Source: CAG-632 sp963626805
Lineage (GTDB): Bacteria > Bacillota > Clostridia > Lachnospirales > Lachnospiraceae
Assembly: GCA_963626805.1 (NCBI GenBank)
Contig: CAVFXS010000006.1
Span: 1 to 64,000, forward strand
Direction: 5' to 3'
DNA length: 64,000 nucleotides
Numbering within the stretch: the stretch's first letter is position 1; the number at the start of each line of letters is the position of its first letter. Positions 9,470 through 17,586 of this stretch are shown piece by piece. Below the pieces are notes generated by a model. It was given only the letters and a program-made list of their open reading frames with translations. It had not been told where the DNA came from and ran no database searches. Position numbers and translations under genes: made by a program.

Positions 9470-10038
9470 TACTCGGTCACCTCACTTGTTTTCGCTTTCT
9501 GACGATATGCCCAAAATTTATTAATACAGAAATTGATTGGAATCGTTACCACCATATTTAAGAACGGAGCCAGGGAAACAGCCACATCCTTTGCTGCCAT
9601 ATGCAGTCCGAAGCCGGTCAGCCACGTAGCAACACCGCCCAGATACTGCTCAATATGCAGGATATCCAGCCAGAATGCCAGCAACAGGGCGGTCAGCAGC
9701 AGTCCGGAAAACGCATAGGAAATATAGGTCTTGATCAGTACCTTCCACCAGACTCTGTGCTCTCCGTCTTCCTGTTCCTTAAATACAAACTTACTCTGCC
9801 AGATATATGCATTCAGTACACTGATCACAAATCCGACCACATTTGCAATCTGTACCCGGATACCATCCCCCATCGGGGCGGAACCCAGGATCCAGTAATA
9901 CACCAGAGAATATGTCACATATGATACAACCGTATTGGAAACGCCTACCAGTCCAAACTTGATAAACTGCCAGAGTGCTGCCAGACCCTTCTTCGGTTTC
10001 TCCCCGGTATTCTTTTTCATCTCTTCTGTCTCATTCAT
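9469..10038 (-). CDS. gtrA: GtrA-family membrane protein
   Basis: The 189-residue protein has four hydrophobic helices and the GtrA signature start (FIKFGLVGVSNTVVSYVTY). GtrA proteins are thought to flip undecaprenyl-phosphate-linked sugars across the membrane for side-chain glycosylation of surface polymers or teichoic acids. It lies 29 bp after rfbH and overlaps the aldolase start by one base. Together with the GtrB-like GT2 at 3457-4428 and the GT-C-like proteins it would form a three-part glycosylation system. The N-terminal 20 residues are charged and variable. Confidence 0.85.
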   Translation of the reverse strand: MNETEEMKKNTGEKPKKGLAALWQFIKFGLVGVSNTVVSYVTYSLVYYWILGSAPMGDGIRVQIANVVGFVISVLNAYIWQSKFVFKEQEDGEHRVWWKVLIKTYISYAFSGLLLTALLLAFWLDILHIEQYLGGVATWLTGFGLHMAAKDVAVSLAPFLNMVVTIPINFCINKFWAYRQKAKTSEVTE

Positions 10039-10067
10039 CTCGAATGTCCAACCTTTTCCATAGCCTT

Positions 10068-11405
10068 CTACTGTATTGCTTCTTTAATGGTCTTTGCCAT
10101 ATAGTCGATCATTTCATCGGTCATGCCCGGATATACACCTACCCAGAATGTCTCGTTCATGATCCGGTCTGTATTCTTCAGATCACCGATTACACGATAG
10201 CCTTCTTCGGTCTTGCGCATCTCATCAAAGCATGGATGCTTGATCAGATTACCTGCAAACAGCATACGTGTCTGAACCCCATGCTGCTCTACATACTGAA
10301 CCACCTGATTCCGGTCAACACCTTCTTTACAGGTGATCAGGAAACCAAACCAGCTAGGGATTGAGTTCTCACACGGCTCCGGAAGGATCAGCTTCTCCTC
10401 TGTTCCCGCAAGTGCTGCCTTCAGACGGTCGAAGTTATGACGACGACGCTCCACAAATCCAGGGAACTTCACGATCTGCGCACAGCCGACTGCTGCCTGC
10501 ATATCGGTTGCCTTTAAATTATATCCAAAATGAGAATATACATATTTATGATCATAACCTAACGGCAGCTCACCATACTGCTTGTCAAACCGGTGACCAC
10601 ACAGGTTATCATGTCCGGAAGGACATACACAGTCTCTTCCCCAGTCACGGAAGGAACGGATGCACTTATTCAGTAACGGATTGTTCGTGTAAACCGCACC
10701 GCCTTCACCCATTGTCATATGATGTGGCGGGTAGAAGCTGGATGTTCCGATATCACCGATCGTACCGGTAAACTTCTCTTCACCATCAATAATATACTTA
10801 GATCCAAGGGCATCACAGTTATCTTCTACCAGCCACAGATTATACTTATCACAGAATGCCTTCACAGCCTTTAAGTCAAATGGATTACCCAGAGTATGTG
10901 CTACCATGACAGCCTTTGTCTTCTCAGAATATGCTTCCTCCAGCATAGACGGATCAATGTTATACTGTGGAATCGTAACATCTACAAATACAGGAACCGC
11001 ACCATACTGGATGACCGGAGCTACCGTTGTCGGGAATCCGGCTGCTACCGTAATTACCTCATCGCCCCGCTTGATTGCACGCTCCCCAAGTAACGGAGAG
11101 GTCAGTGCCATAAATGCATTCAGATTTGCAGAAGAGCCAGAATTTACCAGTGAGCAGTATTTTACGCCAAGGTACTCTGCAAACTTCTTCTCAAACTGAT
11201 CCGTATAACGTCCTGCTGTCAGCCAAAACTCCAGTGCACTGTCTACCAGATTACACATTTCCTCATGATCATATACTCTTGATGCATATGGGATACGGTC
11301 TCCTTCTTTAAAAGGCCCCTTCTTGTTATGGTAGGTATCGCAATAGTCTGCCACCATATCCAAAATCTGCTTCTTTGCCTGATCTTCTGTCATATTCTCA
11401 AACAT
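10068..11405 (-). CDS. rfbH: CDP-6-deoxy-4-hexulose 3-dehydrase, E1 subunit
   Basis: The 445-residue protein belongs to the PLP-dependent DegT/DnrJ/EryC1 fold. In SFYPPHHMTMGEGG the usual PLP lysine is replaced by histidine (H228), the mark of the dehydrase that uses PMP. Cysteines at about 248, 259, 261 and 269 match the iron-sulfur cluster pattern of E1. It removes the 3-hydroxyl of CDP-6-deoxy-4-keto-glucose, normally with a ferredoxin-type reductase (E3, AscD/DdhD) that is not encoded in this window. It directly follows rfbG. AAAGGAGAAAGAAA precedes the ATG. Confidence 0.93.
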   Translation of the reverse strand: MFENMTEDQAKKQILDMVADYCDTYHNKKGPFKEGDRIPYASRVYDHEEMCNLVDSALEFWLTAGRYTDQFEKKFAEYLGVKYCSLVNSGSSANLNAFMALTSPLLGERAIKRGDEVITVAAGFPTTVAPVIQYGAVPVFVDVTIPQYNIDPSMLEEAYSEKTKAVMVAHTLGNPFDLKAVKAFCDKYNLWLVEDNCDALGSKYIIDGEEKFTGTIGDIGTSSFYPPHHMTMGEGGAVYTNNPLLNKCIRSFRDWGRDCVCPSGHDNLCGHRFDKQYGELPLGYDHKYVYSHFGYNLKATDMQAAVGCAQIVKFPGFVERRRHNFDRLKAALAGTEEKLILPEPCENSIPSWFGFLITCKEGVDRNQVVQYVEQHGVQTRMLFAGNLIKHPCFDEMRKTEEGYRVIGDLKNTDRIMNETFWVGVYPGMTDEMIDYMAKTIKEAIQ

Positions 11406-11453
11406 TTTCTTTCTCCTTTTCTGTTTCCATTTGATCTTATTTGATCTGTATTT

Positions 11454-12518
11454 TTATTTCAGATTTTCACTTTTTGTGCAATATTCCTGAATCTGCTGAT
11501 CCATAATTGCCGGAATATCACCCTTATCAAAATAGACTCTTGTCCACTCAACTACCTTATCCAGTGCCTCTGACACGTTCCAGCGAGGTTTCCACTGGAA
11601 TGTGGTCTTTAACTTGGAACAGTCAAGCTTCAGGAAGTTCGCCTCATGAGGTCCGCCATCATACTGATTGATCCACTTCATGCCACTGCCCCACTTCTCG
11701 CAGAACATATCCACAATGTCTCCGGTCGTCACACAGTCCAGATCATCCGGTCCTACATTATAATAATCTGCATAGATGCCATCCTCATACTGCTTCTGTG
11801 CGATCATCAGATACGCCATAACCGGCTCCAATACATGCTGATACGGACGTGTGGAATGCGGATTCCGCACGATCATATCCTTCCCCTGCTCGGCAGCCCG
11901 GACACAGTCCGGAATAATACGGTCATTGGCAAAATCACCGCCACCGATCACATTACCGGCTCTCGATGTGGAGATGGCCACTCTTCCGTCCTCGAAGAAG
12001 GAGCTCTTATAGCTGTGTGTTACCAGCTCGGAGCAGGACTTACTGTTCGAATACGGATCATATCCATCCAACGGCTCATTCTCACGATAGCCCCAAGCCC
12101 ATTCATTATTCTTATATACCTTGTCCGTGGTAACATTTACAAATGATTTTACACAGGTATTCAGCCGGATGCACTCCAGCACATTAACGGTTCCCATCAC
12201 ATTGGTCTCATAGGTATAGACTGGATCCTTATAGGAGTCTCGCACGATCGGCTGTGCTGCCATATGGATCACGATCTCCGGCTGTGCCTCTTCAAATACA
12301 GCCTTTAATTTATCCAGATCACGAATATCTCCGATCACAGAATACATTCTGCTCTCTACGTCACACATGGAAAACAGATTCGGATTTGTCGGAGGATTCA
12401 GTGAATATCCGGTCAGGATTGCCCCGGCATTCACCAGCACACGACTCATCCAAGAACCCTTAAATCCGGTATGCCCGGTCAGAAGTACACGTTTTCCCTT
12501 GTAAAAACTCATATCCAT
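11454..12518 (-). CDS. rfbG: CDP-glucose 4,6-dehydratase
   Basis: The extended SDR protein has the nucleotide-binding motif TGHTGFKGSWM and the catalytic YSNSK. Residues throughout match CDP-glucose 4,6-dehydratase, which converts CDP-glucose to CDP-4-keto-6-deoxyglucose. I place the start at the ATG at 12518 (354 residues, starting MDMSFYKG) because GGGAGGA lies nine bases upstream. A longer in-frame start at 12545 would overlap rfbF by 22 bp and lacks a better ribosome binding site. The gene is 5 bp after rfbF and is part of rfbFGH. Confidence 0.93.
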   Translation of the reverse strand: MDMSFYKGKRVLLTGHTGFKGSWMSRVLVNAGAILTGYSLNPPTNPNLFSMCDVESRMYSVIGDIRDLDKLKAVFEEAQPEIVIHMAAQPIVRDSYKDPVYTYETNVMGTVNVLECIRLNTCVKSFVNVTTDKVYKNNEWAWGYRENEPLDGYDPYSNSKSCSELVTHSYKSSFFEDGRVAISTSRAGNVIGGGDFANDRIIPDCVRAAEQGKDMIVRNPHSTRPYQHVLEPVMAYLMIAQKQYEDGIYADYYNVGPDDLDCVTTGDIVDMFCEKWGSGMKWINQYDGGPHEANFLKLDCSKLKTTFQWKPRWNVSEALDKVVEWTRVYFDKGDIPAIMDQQIQEYCTKSENLK

Positions 12519-12523
12519 CTTAA

Positions 12524-13309
12524 TTATTCCTCCCATACCTTCCATGGTGCTTTTCCTTCTGCCAGCAGCTTCTCCAGCTGATTTTTGTCTCTAGTCGTGT
12601 CCATGCACTTCCAGAAGCCGTCATGGAAATATGCCTTTAACTGTCCTTCGGCTGCCAAGCGCTCCAGCGGAGCCTTCTCAAATACGGTTGAATCTCCTTC
12701 GATATAATCAAATACTTCCGGATTCAGAACCATGTAACCACCATTGATCACACTGCCGTCCCGATCCTGCTTCTCACGGAATTTATGAATCGTTCCGTTC
12801 TCATCAATATCCAGAACACCAAACTGCTGTCCGACATTGACTGCTGTCATAGTTGCGGTCTTACCATGCTCTTTATGGAACTTCACCAGTGCATCAATGT
12901 CAACATTCGATACACCATCGCCATAGGTCAGCATAAATGGCTCATTTCCGACATATTTCCGGATCCGCTTTACACGTCCTCCGGTCATGGTGTTCAATCC
13001 GGTATCTACCAGTGTAACCTTCCATGGCTCTGTATAGGTCTTATGCACAGTCATGGCTCCGTCCTTCGTAAAATCAAATGTAATATCACTGGTATGCAGG
13101 TAATAATCTGCGAACCATTCCTTGATCACATGCTGCTTATAGCCGCAGCAGATGATAAAATCATTATATCCAAATGAAGAATAATATTTCATAATATGCC
13201 ACAGAATCGGTTTCTCTCCGATCTCAACCATTGGCTTCGGCTTTAAATAACTTTCTTCACTGATTCTGGTTCCAAAACCACCGGCTAATAATACAACCTT
13301 CATTCCCAA
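12524..13309 (-). CDS. rfbF: Glucose-1-phosphate cytidylyltransferase
   Basis: The 261-residue protein has the nucleotidyltransferase signature AGGFGTRISEE with KPKPMVEIGEKPI, and GDGVSNVD as the metal site. It makes CDP-glucose from CTP and glucose-1-phosphate, committing carbon to the CDP-3,6-dideoxyhexose branch. It has its own likely promoter (13343-13371) and an AGGAGG site, so the block from rfbF to ugd may be an independent or boosted transcript. The length is normal for RfbF. Confidence 0.95.
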   Translation of the reverse strand: MGMKVVLLAGGFGTRISEESYLKPKPMVEIGEKPILWHIMKYYSSFGYNDFIICCGYKQHVIKEWFADYYLHTSDITFDFTKDGAMTVHKTYTEPWKVTLVDTGLNTMTGGRVKRIRKYVGNEPFMLTYGDGVSNVDIDALVKFHKEHGKTATMTAVNVGQQFGVLDIDENGTIHKFREKQDRDGSVINGGYMVLNPEVFDYIEGDSTVFEKAPLERLAAEGQLKAYFHDGFWKCMDTTRDKNQLEKLLAEGKAPWKVWEE

Positions 13310-13342
13310 ATCCTCCTATGAATCAACATATTAATCTAATCT

Positions 13343-13371
13343 ATTTTACACTATCTAACTTTTCATGTAAA
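13343..13371 (-). promoter_or_regulatory. Sigma-A-type promoter upstream of rfbF
   Basis: On the minus strand TTTACA (13366-13371) and TAAAAT (13343-13348) are 17 bp apart, in the 107-bp gap between the upstream membrane protein and rfbF. The predicted start falls about 25-30 bp before the AGGAGG of rfbF. Reading by eye only. Confidence 0.6.
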
Positions 13372-13416
13372 CCGGGTTTTCATGATTTCCGACCATCATC
13401 ATCAAATCTTAAGATT

Positions 13417-15279
13417 TCAGTTTCTGCATCTCTCCGGTACTGCAATCCACTCCGTCCAGTCCTTCATTTCCTTTTTGACCCGGTAACTGCCATGCAGCTG
13501 ATAAATTGCATACTCTTCCCCTTCCTGCAGAAGCTGCCAGTCCTGTGGAACCGTAATGTTTCGGTCACCGCTTACATATACCTGTGGATTTCTCAGCTGA
13601 ATCCATTTCATGCCCTTCCGTTCTTTTCCGGACTGTATTTTCTCACATGGTCCCATGAGCAGAAGTCCGCCATCCCTGTCTGCCCAATTGAAAATCCCAT
13701 AATATACCCTTTCACCATTCTTTGTCAAATCGAATTGATTCTGTTCATTCCACTTTCCTCCGCTATCTGCCAGTACCTCTGCATCCGTGCAGGCATAAAT
13801 ATGCATTCCCGCCAGCTTACTGTAAAACTCTGCGGAATTATGTGCATCATGAATATATCCGTTGGCTCCGAATACATACTTCCTGTCATCTTCTGCTATC
13901 GTATCGAAGAATCCATTCGCCGCTGCTGCTTCTATATTCTCCTGCGGATACCGTTTGGTCTGATTCATATATTCTACACCGGCTCTGGCACTTGCCATAT
14001 TTATAGTCAGTATCAATCCTGCTGCGATCAGACAGACGATTCCAAAGAGCTTCCGCTTCCAGCCTGTCAGTCTCGATGAGAGCCACCGGTATACGCATAC
14101 CAGCATCATTGTAAATCCCACACTCTGCATATAGGCCGGAAGGTGTCCGCCGGCCCATGCGATCGTCTGCTGATATTTGGCCGATACCGCAATCAGTCCC
14201 CCCGGCAGGATAAAGGTCAGACAGCCCACAACTAATACAGTCCACAGAGTTTGCTTCTGTACCGCCTGTTCCTTCTTCCATGCCTGCTCCATCTGGAACC
14301 ATATACCGATCAAAAGACCGATTGCAAGATAATCCCATATCTGCAGCCAGCTGAAGATCTCCCGGATCGTATATGGATAGACATCCGAATACGGCCTGCA
14401 CTCCTTCAGTATGGAACACAGATACCGTCCCAGAGGAACGCAGGTGGAGCATTGCTTCAGCCACGTAATCAGAACCGTCTTCCACTGCAGATGAATCGAA
14501 ACTCCGTGATAGGACCGATGCCCTGCCAACACCCGCAGCACTCCGTTTCCTGCCAGCATCCCCAGGAATACGATCAACTCCGGCAGCATTTTTCGGATCG
14601 TCTTCCGTCCGGAACGACACCGCCGATATGTCACCCATGCCAGAATCAGTATAAACGGAAACGCCACCTCATAGGTACCCAACGCCAGAAAAAGAGCTGC
14701 TGTACTTTCCACCGCATATCGTTTCTTTCCGGTATCCAGATACCGGATCTGTAGCCACAGGGAAAGAAAGCACCATAATACCACCAGTTGGATCAGCATA
14801 TGATAGCAGTAGAGTCCGCTGTCAAATTCCGGTGTCATCTGAACCAGTACCGGGAACAGTACCATATACAATATTCGAAGGCATTTGGAGCCGGTCATCT
14901 TCTCTATGCAAAGTCCGGAAACCCAGTTACTGAACCATGTCATAAACACAAGGCATGCCTTATATACCGGAACCGATGGGATGAGTGTAAACAGCAGTGC
15001 AACATAATTGGAAAACGGAAATACCCTGCCTGCCTCCAGCCACATCTTCCACTGTCCGAGCATAACCGCTATCGCCCCCGGTCCCCCAAGATAAGGTGCT
15101 GCCTGTATATTGCTGTTCCACATATCATCCGCTGACAGTCCACTGGTCAGAACCACTGAAAATGTGCATACATAAAGCAGGAATATTGCAACCTGCATTG
15201 CAATATCCCTGCTGTTCGCACGGCTTTTTTCAGTTCTGATCTCCTGTAATTGCCCCATTCGTAATTTTACCTTCCCCAC
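13417..15279 (-). CDS. GT-C-like membrane glucosyltransferase (GtrII/DUF6056-like)
   Basis: The 620-residue protein has about ten membrane helices in its first 460 residues and a soluble C-terminal domain of about 150 residues. An early acidic loop after helix 1 (LSADDMWN) fits the catalytic Asp of GT-C enzymes. It probably glycosylates a surface polymer on the outer face using a lipid-linked donor. A GTG start at 15279 and an ATG at 15258 are both possible; GGGGAAGG precedes the latter. It lies 28 bp after the glucosaminidase gene. Sugar and acceptor are unknown. Confidence 0.6.
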   Translation of the reverse strand: MGKVKLRMGQLQEIRTEKSRANSRDIAMQVAIFLLYVCTFSVVLTSGLSADDMWNSNIQAAPYLGGPGAIAVMLGQWKMWLEAGRVFPFSNYVALLFTLIPSVPVYKACLVFMTWFSNWVSGLCIEKMTGSKCLRILYMVLFPVLVQMTPEFDSGLYCYHMLIQLVVLWCFLSLWLQIRYLDTGKKRYAVESTAALFLALGTYEVAFPFILILAWVTYRRCRSGRKTIRKMLPELIVFLGMLAGNGVLRVLAGHRSYHGVSIHLQWKTVLITWLKQCSTCVPLGRYLCSILKECRPYSDVYPYTIREIFSWLQIWDYLAIGLLIGIWFQMEQAWKKEQAVQKQTLWTVLVVGCLTFILPGGLIAVSAKYQQTIAWAGGHLPAYMQSVGFTMMLVCVYRWLSSRLTGWKRKLFGIVCLIAAGLILTINMASARAGVEYMNQTKRYPQENIEAAAANGFFDTIAEDDRKYVFGANGYIHDAHNSAEFYSKLAGMHIYACTDAEVLADSGGKWNEQNQFDLTKNGERVYYGIFNWADRDGGLLLMGPCEKIQSGKERKGMKWIQLRNPQVYVSGDRNITVPQDWQLLQEGEEYAIYQLHGSYRVKKEMKDWTEWIAVPERCRN

Positions 15280-15307
15280 TGTCCGGTGCTCCGTACTATA
15301 CTCCCAT

Positions 15308-17533
15308 CTATTTCAGTCCATAGCTTTCTGTCAGCTTCTTAAACTCATCTGAATATGCGAAATTCTTCAGAACCGTATCTCTGCTCATTCCTGCCTTCAG
15401 CTGCTTCTGCCAGTAAGCATAGCCGTCCGCATCCGGTTCCCGGTCAAAGAATGTCCCGTAGAGAATCGTAAGATATTCCTTATCCGAATACTTCTTATCC
15501 TTAAACTCCTGCGAATTGATGAACTGTGAAGCCACATCATATGGAGTTCTTTCCTTTGTCCAGATTGCCTCTGTCCAGTAATTCAGACCATCTGTATCCG
15601 GCTTTCTGTTTAATGCGGTCTGGTACAATCTTCTTACATACTTTGTCAGTCCTACATTATGATCTCTGCCCTCTGTCAGCTTGATCTGACCCTTTGCCAC
15701 ACCATATTTATCACAGATCGCTGTAAACTCGGCAGAAGCGATAAACTGTGCCAGCACATATTTTCTGGAACATCCGGCACTTAACACATCCAGCCAGTAT
15801 GCCTTTCCGGATGCGTCTGACTTCCGGTTCATCATTGTTGTATACATGCGTTCCACATAATCTTCATCGGTTGTCTTCTGATTGATAAACTCCTCACTGT
15901 TTACAAACTTCGCTACTACCGATGCGGCAGTCTCTCCGTTTACCAGACAGGTGTACCAGTAATAAAGGCCTGCCTCATCCGCATTTCGCTTTAAAATATT
16001 CTGATACAGTCTGGTAACAAATGCCTTAACCTCTTTTTCATTTACCTTTGCCAGATCCGGTCGCGGAGAAGCAGCCACCGGCATATTGTTATAAACCGGA
16101 ATCTTGAATACAAATGTATTATCCAGAATATTCATGCCGGAATAAACAGAATAGGCTGTTTTTCCTTCATTTAAAGCACCCAGGATATTCTGCATGTACT
16201 GGTGTGAGAACAATCCATAATAGGAATCATCCACATCAAACTTCTGCAGATACAGGGTATCCTGTCCCTTGGAAATATAATTGCCGCTCAAAATACTGGC
16301 GCCGCCTGCAATACTGTTATAACGGGTATTCCAGCCCTGTGCCTTTGCATAGCTTAATCCATTCACATAAATCTCGGTCTCTGTTGTTCCAAACGCCTGA
16401 ATATTGAAGAAGTTATAATATCCCTCATAGCCCGGATAAAGACCGGAAATCAATGGTGAAGTCCCGGCCGCACCCTGCTCCTGCCGCACTCTGGCTGCCA
16501 GCATAAATGGACTGACATTCGTCTGTGCACCGGCAAGGCAGAATGCCTTTGCATAGGTAACCACGTCATCTGCCATCTGCGCATGCGACATGAAGGTTCC
16601 GTTTATGATTGCCTCTACCCCTTCCTCTGTCTGATAGTTGCTGTTATAGGTCAGAAGCTCAAACTGAAAGATCGTATCCTCCGTCAGGAAATTTCTCGGA
16701 TCAGCATAATACATAACAGCCGCCTCTGATGCCTGTACCCAGTTATATCCGCTTAATCCCTTATATTCTCCGGTGATCGGATCATAAGCCCATGACTGTT
16801 TTCCCTTATAGGAATCATCCATACTCCGTGGCACCAGACTTCTCTCCGGGGTCATTTCAGCTGCAATAAAGGTATCCCAGTCAATATTAGTAATCTGAGG
16901 CACAAATACCCAGTTCGGGTGTGCTGCGTGGAGTGTCCGGAGATTCGCCTTATAACTCTCCGGAAATGCAGCAATTGAAGCTTCAAAATCCGTGTTCACT
17001 GCCTGAACCTTCACCTCTGCATCGGTTATCTTCTCTGCTGTACTGGTCTGCGCCTCTTCCATATCTGTCTCAGTATCTGACACCATATTGATCTTCGCCT
17101 GTTCTACCAGATCCTCTACCGGAAGCTTGTCCTGATAATCCGCTTCCATGCAAAGAACATATGATTCCTCAATATAGCCTTCATAAACGGTCCCGTTCAC
17201 CGATACCGACACTTGATACCAGTCACTGCCGTCTTCTGCGATCACATAGGACAGTAGAACCAGCTGTTGTCCGGAATGCAGGGTAATCCCCATATCCTTT
17301 CCGCCCGGATATTCCCGGAGACTATAGTCCGTACAGTTGAACAGAATTGCCTTTATCTGATCAATTGCTGCTTTATCCACAGTCTGATCCTGGGCCAGTA
17401 ATTCTGTCAGAACATCCGATGCTTCTGTTCCCTGTGTAGTTTCCTGCGCATATGTACTGCTAATGCCTGTTACAGACAGTATCAGTGCTGTGCTTAATAC
17501 TGCTGCTAAAATCTGATTTCTTCTTTTTCTCAT
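15308..17533 (-). CDS. Secreted glucosaminidase with SH3-like domain and DUF4214 repeats
   Basis: The 741-residue protein has a signal peptide (basic start, hydrophobic 8-24, cleavage near TYA-QE). An SH3-like region follows at about 65-128, then a GH73/LytD-type N-acetylglucosaminidase domain at about 190-460 with likely catalytic E352 in RVRQEQG. Two DUF4214 units at about 501-615 and 628-741 repeat the R-x-D-x2-G-x2-YW pattern. It should cleave the peptidoglycan glycan strand outside the cell. Placement within the polysaccharide operon suggests the DUF4214 part may hold it to the surface glycan; that is inference. GGAAGGAG precedes the ATG. Confidence 0.85.
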   Translation of the reverse strand: MRKRRNQILAAVLSTALILSVTGISSTYAQETTQGTEASDVLTELLAQDQTVDKAAIDQIKAILFNCTDYSLREYPGGKDMGITLHSGQQLVLLSYVIAEDGSDWYQVSVSVNGTVYEGYIEESYVLCMEADYQDKLPVEDLVEQAKINMVSDTETDMEEAQTSTAEKITDAEVKVQAVNTDFEASIAAFPESYKANLRTLHAAHPNWVFVPQITNIDWDTFIAAEMTPERSLVPRSMDDSYKGKQSWAYDPITGEYKGLSGYNWVQASEAAVMYYADPRNFLTEDTIFQFELLTYNSNYQTEEGVEAIINGTFMSHAQMADDVVTYAKAFCLAGAQTNVSPFMLAARVRQEQGAAGTSPLISGLYPGYEGYYNFFNIQAFGTTETEIYVNGLSYAKAQGWNTRYNSIAGGASILSGNYISKGQDTLYLQKFDVDDSYYGLFSHQYMQNILGALNEGKTAYSVYSGMNILDNTFVFKIPVYNNMPVAASPRPDLAKVNEKEVKAFVTRLYQNILKRNADEAGLYYWYTCLVNGETAASVVAKFVNSEEFINQKTTDEDYVERMYTTMMNRKSDASGKAYWLDVLSAGCSRKYVLAQFIASAEFTAICDKYGVAKGQIKLTEGRDHNVGLTKYVRRLYQTALNRKPDTDGLNYWTEAIWTKERTPYDVASQFINSQEFKDKKYSDKEYLTILYGTFFDREPDADGYAYWQKQLKAGMSRDTVLKNFAYSDEFKKLTESYGLK

Positions 17534-17586
17534 TGTCTGCTCCTTCCGTCTGTCAATTCCTCTTACGATTGTTTTATTTCATACTC

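Noticed and set aside
13318..14079. 253-codon plus-strand frame opposite the GT-C-like gene
   Set aside because: It mirrors membrane codons on the opposite strand and has no start signal.
13886..14638. 250-codon minus frame within the GT-C-like gene
   Set aside because: It overlaps a hydrophobic protein in another frame, with an unlike composition and no ribosome site.
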